Below, piece after piece: positions 1 through 10,725 of a stretch of DNA of 64,000 nt (positions are counted from its first letter, which is position 1; every line of letters starts with the position of its first letter). Location: positions 96,643,382 to 96,707,381 of the forward strand of contig CM043971.1 of the NCBI GenBank assembly GCA_014529385.2. The letters are read 5' to 3'. This DNA is from Adiantum capillus-veneris. Its lineage: Eukaryota; Streptophyta; Polypodiopsida; Polypodiales; Pteridaceae. The notes under the pieces are model-generated. The model made no database searches, was not told where the DNA came from, and was given only the letters and a program-made list of their open reading frames with translations. The translations under genes and the position numbers were made by a program.

Positions 1-620
1 CTATATCCTAGTAAGCCATCAACCCCATCACCAACAAATTTCATCAAATCATGAAGTGTGTGAAAAGATGGATACCTTCAAGTGCTAGGATCCGGTGTAT
101 ACAAGCTCCCATCTGTCCATATATCAATGTGTTTCTTTCCCTCGTTGCGAAGTTGTTGTGCTTCATTTGCAGTTGTAATTGGTCTTTGATAGACACTCCG
201 CGTAGTAGCATATTCTTGGCTTAGCTTAATGTTCGAGTGAAACTTGCGGTTATCACTAATGGAAGATGTATTACTCATTGTAAGTAATGAACACACAGAA
301 AGGATAATGGAAATAACGTAGTAGTAGAACAAGGTGCATCAGAGAAGAAGAGAGAAAGGTGAGAGAAAAAAGAGAAATTGAGTGATTCAAAAGTGGAAAC
401 AACTATTTGCCGCCAAATGAAGTAAATGAGAAAAAATTTCGAGGTGAGCCGCAAAGGAATGTGAAGAAAACGATATCTTTTTTAATATTTAGATATATGT
501 ACCTAGATATGCTTTAGATTGCATAGATATGCTTTAAATGACCAAAACAGACAAATTTAGAGCCGTTTTCACCATAAATGGCTCTGCTAATTAGTAAGTC
601 AACCAATTCCTTACACAACC
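1..620. other. no recognisable gene, AT-rich leader stretch
   Basis: No supported gene is seen here. A short minus-strand reading frame (78-332) has a hydrophobic start and ends in a WTDGSLYTPD-like string, which faintly recalls an RNase H motif but is too short to call. The rest is AT-rich and lies just upstream of the zinc-knuckle fragment of the plus-strand retroelement, so it may be old flanking or internal element DNA. Confidence 0.3.
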
Positions 621-624
621 CTTT

Positions 625-876
625 TTGAGTCATTTTTTGCCTAATGAAGAAAATCGTTGCTTTAGCTGTAACGAGGTGGGACACACTAAAGCTGAGTGTC
701 CAAAATTAAAAGCAAGCACGAGTGGCAGCAAGCCCAAGCGAGGTGGTAAATCCTCTAGGCAATTGCATACAATGCAGGGGCTTCCTCTCACTTTCGTACA
801 GTTCAGAGAGGTGATTGTGTGGCATTCTGATGAGCATCACGCTTGTTCAAATGACACCAACTATGTGGAAGCCTAG
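625..876 (+). pseudogene. gag C-terminus with CCHC zinc knuckle
   Basis: The frame contains CFSCNEVGHTKAECP, a CX2CX4HX4C zinc knuckle of retroviral-type nucleocapsid that packages element RNA. The following basic stretch (GSKPKRGGKSSR) is typical of gag tails. The gag matrix/capsid portion upstream is absent, and the frame closes before the protease region, so this is a fragment of the gag-pol polyprotein. Confidence 0.75.
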
Positions 877-1034
877 CGTAGGCCCGCATGACATTTTTGG
901 TTAAGAATTTAAAGCTAGCCAAGACCACTAGCGATCATGAGTACATTGTTGGCTTGGCCAACGGTTATGATACCATGGTCTTGGGAGTTCCATTAGACAT
1001 GTAGGACTACGAGGCTCCGCTTAACTTTTAGGTC

Positions 1035-1235
1035 ATGCACTTAGTGAGAGAAGACGTATATCTAGGTAGGGAATGGTTGTATAGTCTTGGTCCTAGCCTA
1101 GTGCAAAGTTATTTGCAGTACACACTACAGTTTGAGCATGGAGGAAGGGTCATCACCCTCCAAGGTGACCGTAGTGTCCCCTCTACACAACTTGTCTCTT
1201 CCATGGAGCTGTGTTGTTTGGTCAACAGAGGCTAG
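1035..1235 (+). pseudogene. protease-region remnant of gypsy pol
   Basis: The translated string YLGREWLYSLGPSL resembles the conserved 'LGRDWL' segment near the end of gypsy aspartic proteases. The catalytic D-S/T-G is not found in frame upstream (about 880-1030), where stops interrupt the sequence. It lies between the zinc knuckle and reverse transcriptase, the expected place. Confidence 0.65.
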
Positions 1236-1514
1236 ATAGCAGAGGTATATGCTTGTTACCCTCTTTTAAATTCTGTGTTTGTAAGTGAAACCATAAATGA
1301 TGTTTGTGTAGACAAACACCAAAAACTTGATAGCCTTGGACGAGACCCACTGTTTGAAACCCCTGTTTGGCATGCATGCGATTCAAAAGATAAAAAATCC
1401 AAGGCAAGTGAGACCCTTAAGAAAAAGTATGTAAATACTTTAAAGAATTTATAAGAGGAATTTTAGGATGTATTTCCTGAAGAATTACCTGATGGTTTAT
1501 CGCCATCAAGAGAA

Positions 1515-2800
1515 GTGGATCACGGTATCAAAGTTATACCAGGGTCAAAACCTATAAGCAAGCCTGCTTATAGACTTAGCCACTCTGAGGCACAGGAGGT
1601 GAAAAAACAACTAAAAGAATATTTGAACAAGGGCTTTATTCGACCTAGTTCGAGCCCATGGGCATCGCCCATTCTTCTAGTCAAGAACAAAGATGGATCT
1701 ATGCGTATGTGCATAGATTATAGAGCAATTAACCAGGTTACGATTAAGAACAAATACCCAATGCCACATATGGATGAGCTATTTGACCAGCTCTTTGGAT
1801 CTAGGGTATTTTCAAAGATTGACTTGAGATCATGGTATCATCAAGTTAGAATCAAGCTAGAGGATGTTGCGAAGACAGCATTCAGGAGCCGTTTTGGGCA
1901 TTTTGCATTTTTGGTTATGCCAGTTGGGCTAACCAACGCTCCATCGACATTTACGATGCTGATGGACAGTGTATTACGTCCATATCTGGGAAAATTTGTA
2001 GTAGTATTCCTAGATGACATTTAAGTATATAGTAAGACACATAAAGAACACTTAGAGCATTTTCAACTGGTGTTTGAGTTATTGTGCAAACACAAGTTGT
2101 TTGCAAAAAAAATGAAATGTAATTTCTTTGAAAAAGAAGTACATTATCTAGGCCACATTATATCCACCGAAGGCACTCGGATGGAGCCAGATAAAGTTGA
2201 GGCTATTATTAAATGGCCAGCGCCAAAGAATCTCGAGGAACTACAGATTTTTCTTGGCATGTTAGGTTTTTACCGACAATACATAAAAGACTACGGGAAG
2301 ATCACAGTCCTGTTGACGGACCAGTTAACATCTAAAACTTAAAACATAAGTTGGGGGGAATCTCAACAAAGAAGCTTTGAAAATCTTAAGGTGGCTATAG
2401 CAGCTGCACCTATGTTAATGATCGTCGATCCAAACGAACCATTTGTCTTGGAGACATTTGCGAGCAATGAGGCTATTGCGGCCGTATTAATGCAAAGGGG
2501 ACACCCAGTTGCATCTGAAAGTAAAAAGTCATGTCGTGCACAACATAACTGCTCAGCTTATGAGTAAGAGTTACTGGCGATTATACAATCACTCAAAAAG
2601 TGTAGTTATATGGTGCCACTTTTGAGGTCCGGACGGACCATGAAAGTCTAAAATGTCTTTCTAGTCAAAATGAACTAAAGGGTAGAAAAGCTCAGTGGGC
2701 AAAGATCCTACAAGAGTTTGACCTTCAAAATGGTTACAAGAGAGGTAAATTTAATGTAGTGGCAGATGCACTTAGTCGCATGCCACAACTTAATGAGTTA
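1515..2800 (+). pseudogene. reverse transcriptase-RNase H region of gypsy pol, broken
   Basis: Reverse transcriptase motifs are clear: [20 protein letters not shown], the MCIDYRAIN block, [15 protein letters not shown] and the catalytic VVFLDDI (DD pair at about 2012-2020). A TAA stop (2022-2024) directly follows the catalytic box. Reading resumes at 2070 with the connection motif HYLGHIIS and FLGMLGFYRQYI, then decays through an RNase H region with stops. The end of RNase H is recognisable as FNVVADALSRMPQ near 2750-2785. Family function is copying element RNA into cDNA; this copy cannot encode an active enzyme. Confidence 0.88.
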
Positions 2801-2904
2801 AGCTTCACAGTCTTCAAGAACAAGAGTTTGTAGTCACTGCATAGCTTATGTGAGCACGATCCTTCTTTTACAGATGTCTGGCGTGCTATACGTGATTGCA
2901 CCTC

Positions 2905-3108
2905 ATCACAGATGCGACCACCTCCCTCATCGGCACGTAGTGCTTGTCCGAAAAGACCGGTCGTAGATGCGACGAGTAGGGAAACGAGAGTTAGTCCAGA
3001 GAGGCTAACTGAGGCTTTCGGGCATAGTATAGAGCCGCAGAGCTTTGACATAGGCCCTTTGTCACCTTTGACAGCCACGGCTTCAAAGGGGGGCAATAAA
3101 CTTTGTCA
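2905..3108. other. foreign ~200-bp block inside integrase N-terminus
   Basis: The pol protein sequence runs up to about 2905, then about 200 bp of GC-richer DNA appears with no similarity to integrase. Integrase-like coding resumes at about 3110 (GEKFANYSIDDGYLFYKG). The block is open in the plus frame but looks unlike its surroundings in composition. It could be a small insertion or a gene-conversion patch; no terminal repeats or target duplication were recognised. Confidence 0.45.
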
Positions 3109-3109
3109 G

Positions 3110-4380
3110 GGGGAGAAGTTTGCTAACTACTCCATTGACGACGGGTACTTATTCTACAAGGGTATAGGGTATGTGTACCAACTATTGGTGAATTTTGAGC
3201 GCGCATGATAGTCCGAGTGCAAGTCATCCCGGGATTCAGAAGACCTACGCACTAATCAAATGACAATTTCATTGGCCAAGTTTGTTTAAGGACGTCCAAA
3301 CTTATGTACTGCAATGCAATAAGTGTCAGGTCAATAAGCATGAGCGGCGACTCAAGGTTGGAGGTTTGCTCCATCCTCTAGAGATCCCTCAAGGAAAATG
3401 GGAAAGCATTTCCATGAATTTCATCACCAGGTTACCTAAACCAAGTCGAGGAAATGACTCAGTTTGGGTGGTGGTGGACAGGTTAACCAAAATGGCAAAG
3501 TTTATTGCCACAAAGAAAACTATTAAAATGCTAGAGTTGGCAAAACTCTTCATTGAATATCTCTACAAGATATATGGCCTGCCCGCAAATATAGTATCAG
3601 ATAGAGACCGGAAATTCAACAGTCATTTTTGGAAGGAAGTCTTCAAAAATTTAGATACTACTCTAAGTATGAGTACGGCAGACATGTTACGTTCTTATGT
3701 AAGTAAGAAGCAATCAAACTGGGAAGAATACTTACCCTTATTGGAGTTTGCTTATAATAGCTCCAAACACTCAGCGACTGGATTTATGCCATTCATGTTG
3801 ATGTATGGTTTCCAGCCGAGATCTCCTATGGTTGTAGGCCTAGAGAAGGAGAAGATTCAGTATGTCAAGGATTTCCTTGAAGACATGAACAATATGCTCA
3901 AAGCAGCTCTGAAAGCATTCATAGCACACGAGATCATGCTAAAACTTATGCAGATAAAGGACGCAGAAAAGTGACCTTTGCAGAAGGTGACTTTGTATTT
4001 TTAAAGGTTCCTACAATTCAGAAACCATGAAATCGGGAAAGTGCGATAAACTTTCTCCTAGATATTGCGGTCCTTTCAAAACCCTTAAGAATATTGGGAA
4101 AGTAGCTTATAAACTTGAGTTACCGGAGGGTTCCCAGATTCATCCTGTCTTCCATGTGAGTAAATTGAAGAAATCAGTTCATCACGGGTTGGAGAACGTA
4201 GTTTCTCTAGATATTTTGGTGGATTTGATAGAGCCACCGATACCACATGAACCGAAAAAGGTTCTTGGATATCATGATAGATATACCCGGCATAAAGTGT
4301 ACCAAGAGGTACTAGTAGTTAAATGGATAGACATAGATGAAGAAGCAGCAACTTGGGACTGTCGTAATGAGATTGCCTAG
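3110..4380 (+). pseudogene. integrase plus chromodomain of gypsy pol, catalytic Glu region deleted
   Basis: Zinc-binding C-x2-C (LQCNKCQ) and the core are recognisable. The first catalytic Asp position reads MNFITRLP, Asn where the family has Asp. The second Asp is present in SDRDRKF. The block carrying the catalytic Glu (HPQTDGQTE in relatives) is missing: the frame passes from STAD to MLRSYV near 3675-3690. The C-terminal part (4027-4380) has the RYCGPF and IHPVFHVSKL motifs, then a chromodomain-like end (VYQEVLVVKWIDIDEEAATWD) that in active relatives guides insertion to modified chromatin. Two of three catalytic residues are lost. Confidence 0.85.
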
Positions 4381-4423
4381 CGATTTCCCCTTTTTTTTTT
4401 AGGACGAAAACTCTTCTTGGGGT

Positions 4424-4442
4424 GGGGGGGGGGGGGGGGGGG
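4424..4442 (+). promoter_or_regulatory. polypurine tract (19 G) before 3' LTR
   Basis: After the pol stop comes AGGACGAAAAC, then a run of 19 G and a final A, followed at 4444 by TGTCATG, a standard LTR start. This is where plus-strand DNA synthesis would be primed in the plus-strand chromovirus. The unbroken G run is longer than usual for a polypurine tract and may have slipped since insertion. Confidence 0.65.
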
Positions 4443-4443
4443 A

Positions 4444-4714
4444 TGTCATGTAGGCTGTAATGCCTAGTGACGGACGACGACCGGGTGGCCGAGGTCGTGG
4501 CCGAAGCACCACGACAGGGGCCATCCGGGGTTTAGAGAGAGAGGATGCCCGTGCCGAAGTGCACGAGCGGCCGAGCTAGTGTAGACGGTAGGCCACACAC
4601 ATATACCCCGAGAATGGGGAAGCTCTCCCCATTATCCTCTATGGCTGGGTAAAGAGCCTGATGTCGTCCACTCCTTGTGTAGATGCCCGTATCAGTACTA
4701 TAATGATCTAACAC
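4444..4714 (+). repeat. partial 3' LTR of the plus-strand chromovirus
   Basis: Begins TGTCATGTAGGC right after the polypurine tract. No second copy is present in the window, so the right end is unknown. From about 4715 the sequence matches a different repeat (51.2-51.6 kb), so the LTR is probably cut there. Confidence 0.5.
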
Positions 4715-4773
4715 CTCCCATGCCTTGGGCCCCAAGCTACCCTCCTTTGAACCCTTTATCACATGTCCTAAGG

Positions 4774-4816
<43 letters not shown>

Positions 4817-5142
4817 TTGAGCCGGACCATGTCCCCCCATGCTGCACCATCATGTAAGCGCTTTTGAGTGCTTTTTTGGCCTTAATTGAACCATTCCGGG
4901 CACATGTGAGCTCCAATTGAGATTCCGTAAATTGCCCCTTGATACTGGCATGATTCCCTTAGGCTCTTGTGAAATCTTGGCTTCCATCTTGGCCTTGCTG
5001 CACTTTGAAACCATGAGTCTAGCCTCATTAAAGCTTCCATCATTTAGCTTTCTGATTGGCAAATATGACTAGAGTGATCAATTCTAATAATATTTGTCCA
5101 TGATAAAGCTAAGCATTTCATCAAATATTAAATTTGATAACA
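4715..5142 (-). repeat. 3' LTR fragment of minus-strand element E1
   Basis: On the minus strand it begins TGTTATCAAATT right after a purine-rich tract, the expected start of a 3' LTR. It is clearly homologous to 51.22-51.62 kb and its start resembles the E2 LTR start at 40506 (TGTCATAAAATC, with ATTGATCACT shared further in). A run of 42 C (4775-4816) interrupts it; the 51.2 kb copy has only a short C run at that point, so the tract expanded here. Confidence 0.65.
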
Positions 5143-5181
5143 TTTTCCTCATTTTAAAATCATAGTTGTCCTCAACTATGA
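5143..5181 (-). promoter_or_regulatory. E1 3' hairpin and polypurine tract
   Basis: TCATAGTTG (5160-5168), loop TCCT, CAACTATGA (5173-5181) is a perfect 9-bp stem. On the minus strand it is followed by a purine-rich stretch (TTTTAAAATGAGGAAAA) and the LTR start. The same structure occurs in E2 at 40524-40545 with paired base changes in the stem. Confidence 0.7.
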
Positions 5182-5239
5182 ATTCATTGATAGAGGGAGC
5201 CCATCTGTGTTGGTTGGATCCACATCTTACCACTGTCCG

Positions 5240-5515
5240 TCCCATACTAGGTGGCAAGGCTAGCAGGTGTTTAGGAGGCAGTGCCTTTGCTAAACTGACC
5301 TTGAATAATTGTCCATTGCTATCTTTTCATATTTTTAATAGCGTGTCCTTTATTATGGGGTGACAAGCCCACAAGTGCTTAGGAGATAACATCGTCTCTA
5401 AGTTGACCATTTGTCCATTGCTACCTTTTAGACATTTTATAGCTTGTCCTTTCTCATGGGGTGAAAAACCCATAAGTGCTTAGGAGATATAATCTTTGCT
5501 AAGCTGACCATATGA
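5240..5515 (-). repeat. ~102-bp imperfect tandem repeat in E1 3' untranslated region
   Basis: The words TTGTCCATTGCTA, GCTTGTCCTTT, CATGGGGTGA and AGTGCTTAGGAGATA recur at about 102-bp spacing (for example 5309 and 5411), giving a little over two copies. A related two-unit array sits at the matching place in E2 (about 40630-40775). Confidence 0.6.
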
Positions 5516-6700
5516 CACAATGTACACTGAAAAAATGCATGCAAACATAAAACATAAAACTGGTGGATCCTCTCAATAGGTTCTTGAGGTGGAGTTCCTT
5601 TGAACGGCTTAAGCAAGATGACATGCAGGCATTGTGTATATGCCAATGATCTGGCAATCGCATTGAAAAAGAGGTTGGATTGATCTTTTGCAAGATTTGA
5701 AAGGAACCATAGTACCTTTTGGCCAACTTTGCATAGAACTTTGGGTGGCCCATATGGTTACCCTGATGATCCTTGCCTGTGGTATATTTCAACCACGCTT
5801 TAGGAAACTTAAGCAACACCCAATCATCTTCTTTTAGATCAAGATGGTGCTTGTCAGCATCTTGCTTTTGTTTTTTGTGCCCTTTGGAGTGCTTCCTTTA
5901 CCTTAGCAAAGGATTCATGCACATCTCTTCTCATATTCATCGGTAGCAAAAAGTTTCTCTTTGATCCACAAATAGGAGGAACTTTTGGACAGCCCTCAAC
6001 TATTTCAAAGGGGGTTTTACCAATAGAGGTACGGACAGTATTATTGTACACATAATCTACTAATGGTAAATACTCTTCCTATTGATTACTTTGATCTACT
6101 TCATTTACATAACATTTAAGTAAACCCAGAATAGTGGAATTTACAATTTCACTTTGACCATCCGTTTGAGGGTGATAGGCAGAAGAGAAATTCAGCTTTA
6201 GTTCCCACATTCTCTCCTAGCCCTTGCCAAAATAGGCTAGTCATCCTTGGATCCCTATCAGACATGATACTTTTGGGAAACCCATGATACTTGAATATGT
6301 GACAATAAAAATATTGGCCATATGTGGCACCTTAATAGTTGTTTTGACAGGTATAAAATGAGTTTGCTTGCTAAATTTGTCATCTATTGTCCATATTCCA
6401 TTATTCTCTTGCAATGACTTGGGTAAGCCAAAGATAAAATCCATGGCGATACTTTCCCAAGGCATATCGACAATGGGTAAAGGTTGTAATAGACCAAAAG
6501 ATTTTTGTCTATCATACTTAACCTTTTGACATGTCATACGTTTGGAAATATATTCGTTAACAGCATGCCGCATCGTTGAAAAAATAACTCCATAGCTTCC
6601 GTTGTCTATTGAGCACTCCTATGTCCCGCGTAAGGACGCTCATGACACTCTTGCATCACCTTATCCATGAGAGTCTTGGTGATGCATAGGCGTGACATGA
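5499..6700 (-). pseudogene. E1 integrase and C-terminal domain, frameshifted
   Basis: Fragments at 6241-6573 ([29 protein letters not shown]), 5854-6051 (MYNNTVRTSIGKTPFEIVEG) and 5499-5819 (LLKFPKAW, FYAKLAKRYYGSFQIL) follow the E2 integrase order. The first catalytic Asp (MDFIFG) is kept. The region of the second Asp reads SCLIGIQG and is broken. Frame changes separate the fragments, so no full integrase can be made. Confidence 0.8.
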
Positions 6701-6989
6701 AGGAGTGACCTGAAGTTAAGCATGATCGATTCTCCCTTCAGTAACGCTCCATCTCTTCAGGTGAGGATGGTTGGTAGGTCTTCTTGGAAGCATGCTTCTT
6801 CGCACTTGACTTTTCTTTCAAGCTTCCATTTCCTTTGTCTCCCTTAAGAGGGGTTCCTCGGCTTGAAGATCTTGTGAGCCACTCTTGTATAATGGATCAC
6901 TACATCTATTGTTTTAGGTCGGAGTGCTTGCACATAGGTGCGCATGTACTTGGGCAAACTGGCACAAAATGACTGCTTCTTCTCCACGA

Positions 6990-8002
6990 AGTTTGATGCT
7001 TCTATAGACAGTAGCCTTGAGATATGTGTCCCAAAACTTCTTTATGTAGCTCTAGAGGGGTTCACCTTCATGAAACTTTAGGCTATGCCATGTCGTGAGT
7101 ACATTTGTCCTCTGCATCATCATCAAGGAATTGTTTCATGGTTGCAGTTCTACATGCCTTCCAAGTCTTTGGAGCTTCTTTTTGGGCGTGCATTGTAGAC
7201 CACCAATGTTGAGCCGACTTCATGAGATGCATCACGACATTACAAATCTTGGAAGCTTCCATAAATTCTTCACCTCCAAAAGCGGCATCAAATTGTTGTA
7301 TGAAAGTGAGAACTTTGTCCACATTCCCATATGAACCATCATAGGTTTGGAAAGTGATGCTCTTCCCACCTTCCTTGAGATTTTGAAGCTTCTTTGAACT
7401 CTTCTAGGCATGTTGCTTTTGCCTTGGGTGCCTGCCTTTGCGAGTTGAAGTAGCATCACTTGAAGGACTTTCATCATCCGAGCGATGAAGATAGAAGAGA
7501 AGGAGGAGAGAGTGATTTTCTCCCCTTCTTAGTCACACTGGCCATGAGAGCTACGACCACTTTTGGAAAATGAATCACCATCACTAGAGTATCTTCTTTG
7601 CTTCCTGGTTTGTTGCTCTTTGGTGCAATTCTTCCTCCTACCTCGGCAATGAGATGCATCATCATCATCTTTTGGTATTTCAGCGTCCTCAAGAGCCTTG
7701 CCTTTACGACCATCATGACCTTGAGGATGCTTCTTTGTAGCACTGTTAGTTTGCATGGGTCCATGCTCCATCGGAATTTCTTCCACGGCTTCCATGTGTA
7801 GAGGTTCTACACTTGAAGGATTTGAGCACTTGCAACATCAAATCCTTTGTCATCAATAATTGTTCACCAAAGGCTTGAGATGAGGATTGGCTTGAGCCTC
7901 TTGTAGCTTTGCAAGCAATAGAATCAATGCTTGCATCCCTTATGCGCTTCCTTCATCATCTTGAAAATTGAAAGTTTGCCAAGATGATGATGGCTCTCCC
8001 AT
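6990..8002 (-). pseudogene. E1 gag, frameshifted
   Basis: The start ATG is at 8002 (MGEPSSSWQ...), followed by an in-frame stop and a low-complexity stretch. The capsid-like core at 7083-7322 (DKVLTFIQQFDAAFGGEEF, SAQHWWSTMHAQKEAPKTW, TMKQFL) matches the E2 gag core block by block. No zinc knuckle is visible because the deletion that joins gag to integrase begins near here. Gag would form the virus-like particle in an intact element. Confidence 0.75.
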
Positions 8003-8315
8003 ATTGCTTTCCCACCAACACACTTGTGGCCTTTGTGGTTGTTAAACCAGTAATGTAGACTAGATTAGCAGGGTTAACAATGTCAAATCCCTTTGGTGGT
8101 AAGAGCTATGAGGCTTACCTGCTTTCTCAATAGTGCTTAAACCTTAGGTACCTCCTGTAAGAGTGCACTATTAAGACAACAGCTCCCCAAAATCACTCTA
8201 CGCCGGTGGAGATGGATAAAAACTCATACTACCCTTAGGCTAAGTTATGGGCAAACACTCCTTGTTGTTTCTGTTGTAGATCGCCCTCTCCTTTAGAAAG
8301 AAATGACAACCTTGT

Positions 8316-8327
8316 GCTCTGATACCA
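8316..8327 (-). promoter_or_regulatory. primer-binding site, initiator-tRNA-Met type
   Basis: The minus strand reads TGGTATCAGAGC, the usual plant LTR-element primer site complementary to the 3' end of tRNA-iMet. It lies 1 nt inside an LTR end (TTTCA, minus strand at 8333-8329) and 313 nt before the E1 gag start. Confidence 0.8.
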
Positions 8328-8328
8328 A

Positions 8329-8820
8329 TGAAACTAAATTGCACATAAGCTCGGCAATTATGCAAAATTTAATTGCCTCTTTAACAACATAGATAGAGGG
8401 AGGGAGAAAGAATAAACAAAGATAATGACATAGTGTTGAGGGACGGATATATGAGGCCGACCCCCCCCTCTGAAGGAAATTGTATTTATAAACGTGTTTA
8501 CAAGCCCTCTTTGCAAGGTGTTGTAATCTTCTACCACTTTGAATTGGCAGTTTGAATACTTGGTTGCATGTGAAAAGAGAAGATACGAAGACTAGTTCGC
8601 CCTTTGAAGACCCGTTGCCACTCGTAGGTGATAGTATTACTACGGGGAGAATCGAGAGTCCTACAGAGAGACCAGAATTGGAAAAATCAAACCCTTAGGG
8701 TCAGCTTGAGAGCCCTAGAGAAGACCTATGTGTGCTTTGAGAGTCCTGGAGCATCTCACTTTGCTAGCTCATGGAGTATGCGGCGAGAGAATTTCAGCAG
8801 TTGTTGGTGGTTGTAGCATA
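8329..8820 (-). repeat. E1 5' LTR, 3'-terminal part
   Basis: Minus strand ends in TTTCA just before the primer-binding site. A stretch around 8432-8490 (GTTGAGGGACGG then a C run and TTGTATTTATAAA) resembles 39072-39125 in the E2 LTR. The remaining upstream part of the LTR is not seen; a different repeat begins at 8822. Confidence 0.5.
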
Positions 8821-8821
8821 G

Positions 8822-9698
8822 CGCACAACCCACATACATAATGTCAATCCAGTGGATCAAGACCCGGCTAGTGGATGGAGGCGTGAATGCATCTAATGTG
8901 ATGGTAAGAGGACTCTAAGGAGAGGGGAAGAGCAAGAGATGCAAAGAGTGAAAGCCAAAGGAGCTAGATCTATACACACATGCGCGCTCTATCTACACTC
9001 TACTCACTAATCATGCGAACAATGATGATAATCCTACTCTAATCTCAACCACACACTCTCTAATCAATCATAGAGCAAGCATTTTGAAGTCTAACTAGAG
9101 CCATGCATGCAACCCACACACACATGCTCTCTAATCTAACACACATATGCAACTCCAATGCTCAAACAAGAGGGAAACAAGAGAGAGAAGACAAGATTAA
9201 TCACTTAATCAACATCATTAACACACATAAACAAAGGAGATAAGAGAAGTAGAGATATTTATCTTTTCATAAACTCCCAATGATGGCTACAATGTATGGA
9301 AGAAGCCCAAGTTCCATAGCCACTCCTCTTCTTCTTCTCCACACTCACCTCACACTCCCAAGTGCTCTCTCAAGAATGCACTCTCCCAAGAATGAGCTCT
9401 CCAAAGAATGCTCTCTCCATAGAATGAGCTCTCCAAAGAATGATCTCTCCCTAGAATGAGCTCTCCAAAGAATGAGCTTTCACATCTTCTAATTTGAATT
9501 ATATACATGGGCTCTAAAATTGTGTGGACGGTCGCCCAAAACATGCATAGTCATGTATCAAGCTCTAGGCTCATCTAATAATGAAATATACAAAGTGGAA
9601 CTCCATGTCAGCCCGTAGATACAAGACATATGTGTACACACATATGTGTGTACGCCGATGAAGCTCAATGGAATGCCGTTGATGCTCGCCTGTCAACA
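8822..9698 (-). repeat. 877-bp LTR-like repeat (copy 1)
   Basis: Matches 50077-50948 along its full length by eye, and more weakly 30776-31215. On the minus strand it starts TGTTGACAGG immediately after a purine tract (AGGAAGGAGGGAG, 9699-9711), which is how a 3' LTR begins. The far end near 8822 (GGGTTGTGCG) is less clear. Contains short runs of AGAATGAGCTCTCC-like tandem units (9370-9480). Confidence 0.6.
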
Positions 9699-9779
9699 CT
9701 CCCTCCTTCCTAATTTGGCGCATGTCCTCGGGCGCCGTCTTGCTGGATCCACGAGGTGGAGTGAAACTGGAGTGGGAGT
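9699..9779 (-). other. internal remnant with polypurine tract next to LTR-like repeat
   Basis: Minus strand shows GAGGACATGCGCC, then AGGAAGGAGGGAG and the repeat start TGTTGAC. This looks like the 3' end of an older element's internal region. The Tat element was inserted here, so the rest of the older internal region should continue beyond 19755. Confidence 0.45.
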
Positions 9780-10064
9780 TGATGCATGGTTTTTAGGACC
9801 CCTTCTGAAGATGCAATAAAGGCATAGTCAGTTGTTGGGGAGATGAGGATACTCTAGTCCAAGGGATCTCGGAAGAGAAGAAAAATCTACTTCACAAGCA
9901 CCAAAGAGTAAAAAGTGCCATGGACAGAAGATACGTGGGAACGAGCTCTTATGCATGCCTACAACCTATATCTTACAGAATAGCCCATTCTAGGTGTGAA
10001 TTTCTAGTGAAATTTACACGAGGATGTTCGTGTGGACTCACAGCACAGCATACTCCGTTTTCAC

Positions 10065-10220
10065 TTTTTTACCGACAGTAAATATTTTTTACCACAGTAA
10101 ATATTTTTTACCTACAGTAAATATTTTTCACCTACATGGTAAATACAAATCACTTTTTACCTACAGTAACTTTTTTACCCATGGTAAATATTTTTTACTG
10201 CACCATAAGTATTTGGTAGG
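10065..10220 (+). repeat. ~20-bp minisatellite in Tat LTR
   Basis: Units resemble TTTTTTACCTACAGTAAATA. The 5' LTR has one more full unit than the 3' LTR (18510-18640), which accounts for most of the LTR length difference. Confidence 0.8.
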
Positions 10221-10718
10221 TAACAGTTCACTGTTACTAGAAGCAATGATTGGGCATCAACAATGCAGTTACAGGAGGAGAAAAGGGGAAAATCTTATGG
10301 TAAAAGTGAGTCAACAGGGATAAAGACTTTTGAGTTGAAAAGAGACATGCTGATTTTTTCAAAGAACACATGTCAAAAGAAGCCATGGTTGAGGATTTTT
10401 TTGAGAATTTGATATTCAGGAGGACACAGCTGCCACCCCCCCCCCCCCCCCCCCCCCCCCCGCAGGTCCCCCCTGACATGTGCAGACCTCCAGTTTCAAC
10501 AGCCACCTTACCTGCTCTTAAATGTTGGTCAAGGCCTTATCCCCATGTGTCACAATCAAAAAAAATAGCATTTATCCTCCCCTCTCACATCACTCTAGAG
10601 AATATCTTGATGGTGACATATCAGGTGACCTCAATCTGTTGACCACCCTAAGCAAAAAGTAACCCCAATCAGCGGATTTAAGCATGTTTATCCCTAATCA
10701 TAAACCCTCTCAGAAACC

Positions 10719-10725
10719 TATATAA
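10719..10725 (+). promoter_or_regulatory. TATA box of Tat 5' LTR
   Basis: CTATATAAGG stands about 25-35 bp before a CA-rich ACTCAAAAACAACACTTCAC stretch, a typical plant transcription start context. The same motif is kept in the 3' LTR at 19139-19145. Likely the promoter of element RNA. Confidence 0.65.

Larger units (their letters stand above)
625..4714 (+). mobile_element. degraded Ty3/gypsy chromovirus, plus strand, 5'-truncated
   Basis: Order of domains is zinc knuckle, protease-like region, reverse transcriptase, RNase H, integrase, chromodomain, then a G-rich polypurine tract and the start of a 3' LTR. This is the Ty3/gypsy order, and the terminal chromodomain places it among chromoviruses. 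The gag N-terminus, primer-binding site and 5' LTR are not visible. Several stops and frameshifts, an inserted block near 2.9-3.1 kb and a deletion in integrase make it inactive. It abuts the oppositely oriented remnant E1 at about 4.7 kb. Confidence 0.85.
5143..8327 (-). mobile_element. E1: Ty3/gypsy chromovirus remnant, gag joined to integrase
   Basis: Reading on the minus strand: primer-binding site (8316-8327), untranslated leader, gag (from 8002), then directly integrase and the C-terminal domain (6700 to about 5500), 3' repeats, hairpin and LTR. Protease, reverse transcriptase and RNase H are missing. Gag and integrase fragments match E2 (40.9-45.7 kb) closely in protein sequence, so E1 is an internally deleted relative of E2. 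Confidence 0.8.

Noticed and set aside
4532-4857. Gly-rich or Pro-rich proteins at homopolymer runs
   Set aside because: They result from the C run at 4775-4816; likewise 10237-10642 and 18659-18919 from the LTR C runs.
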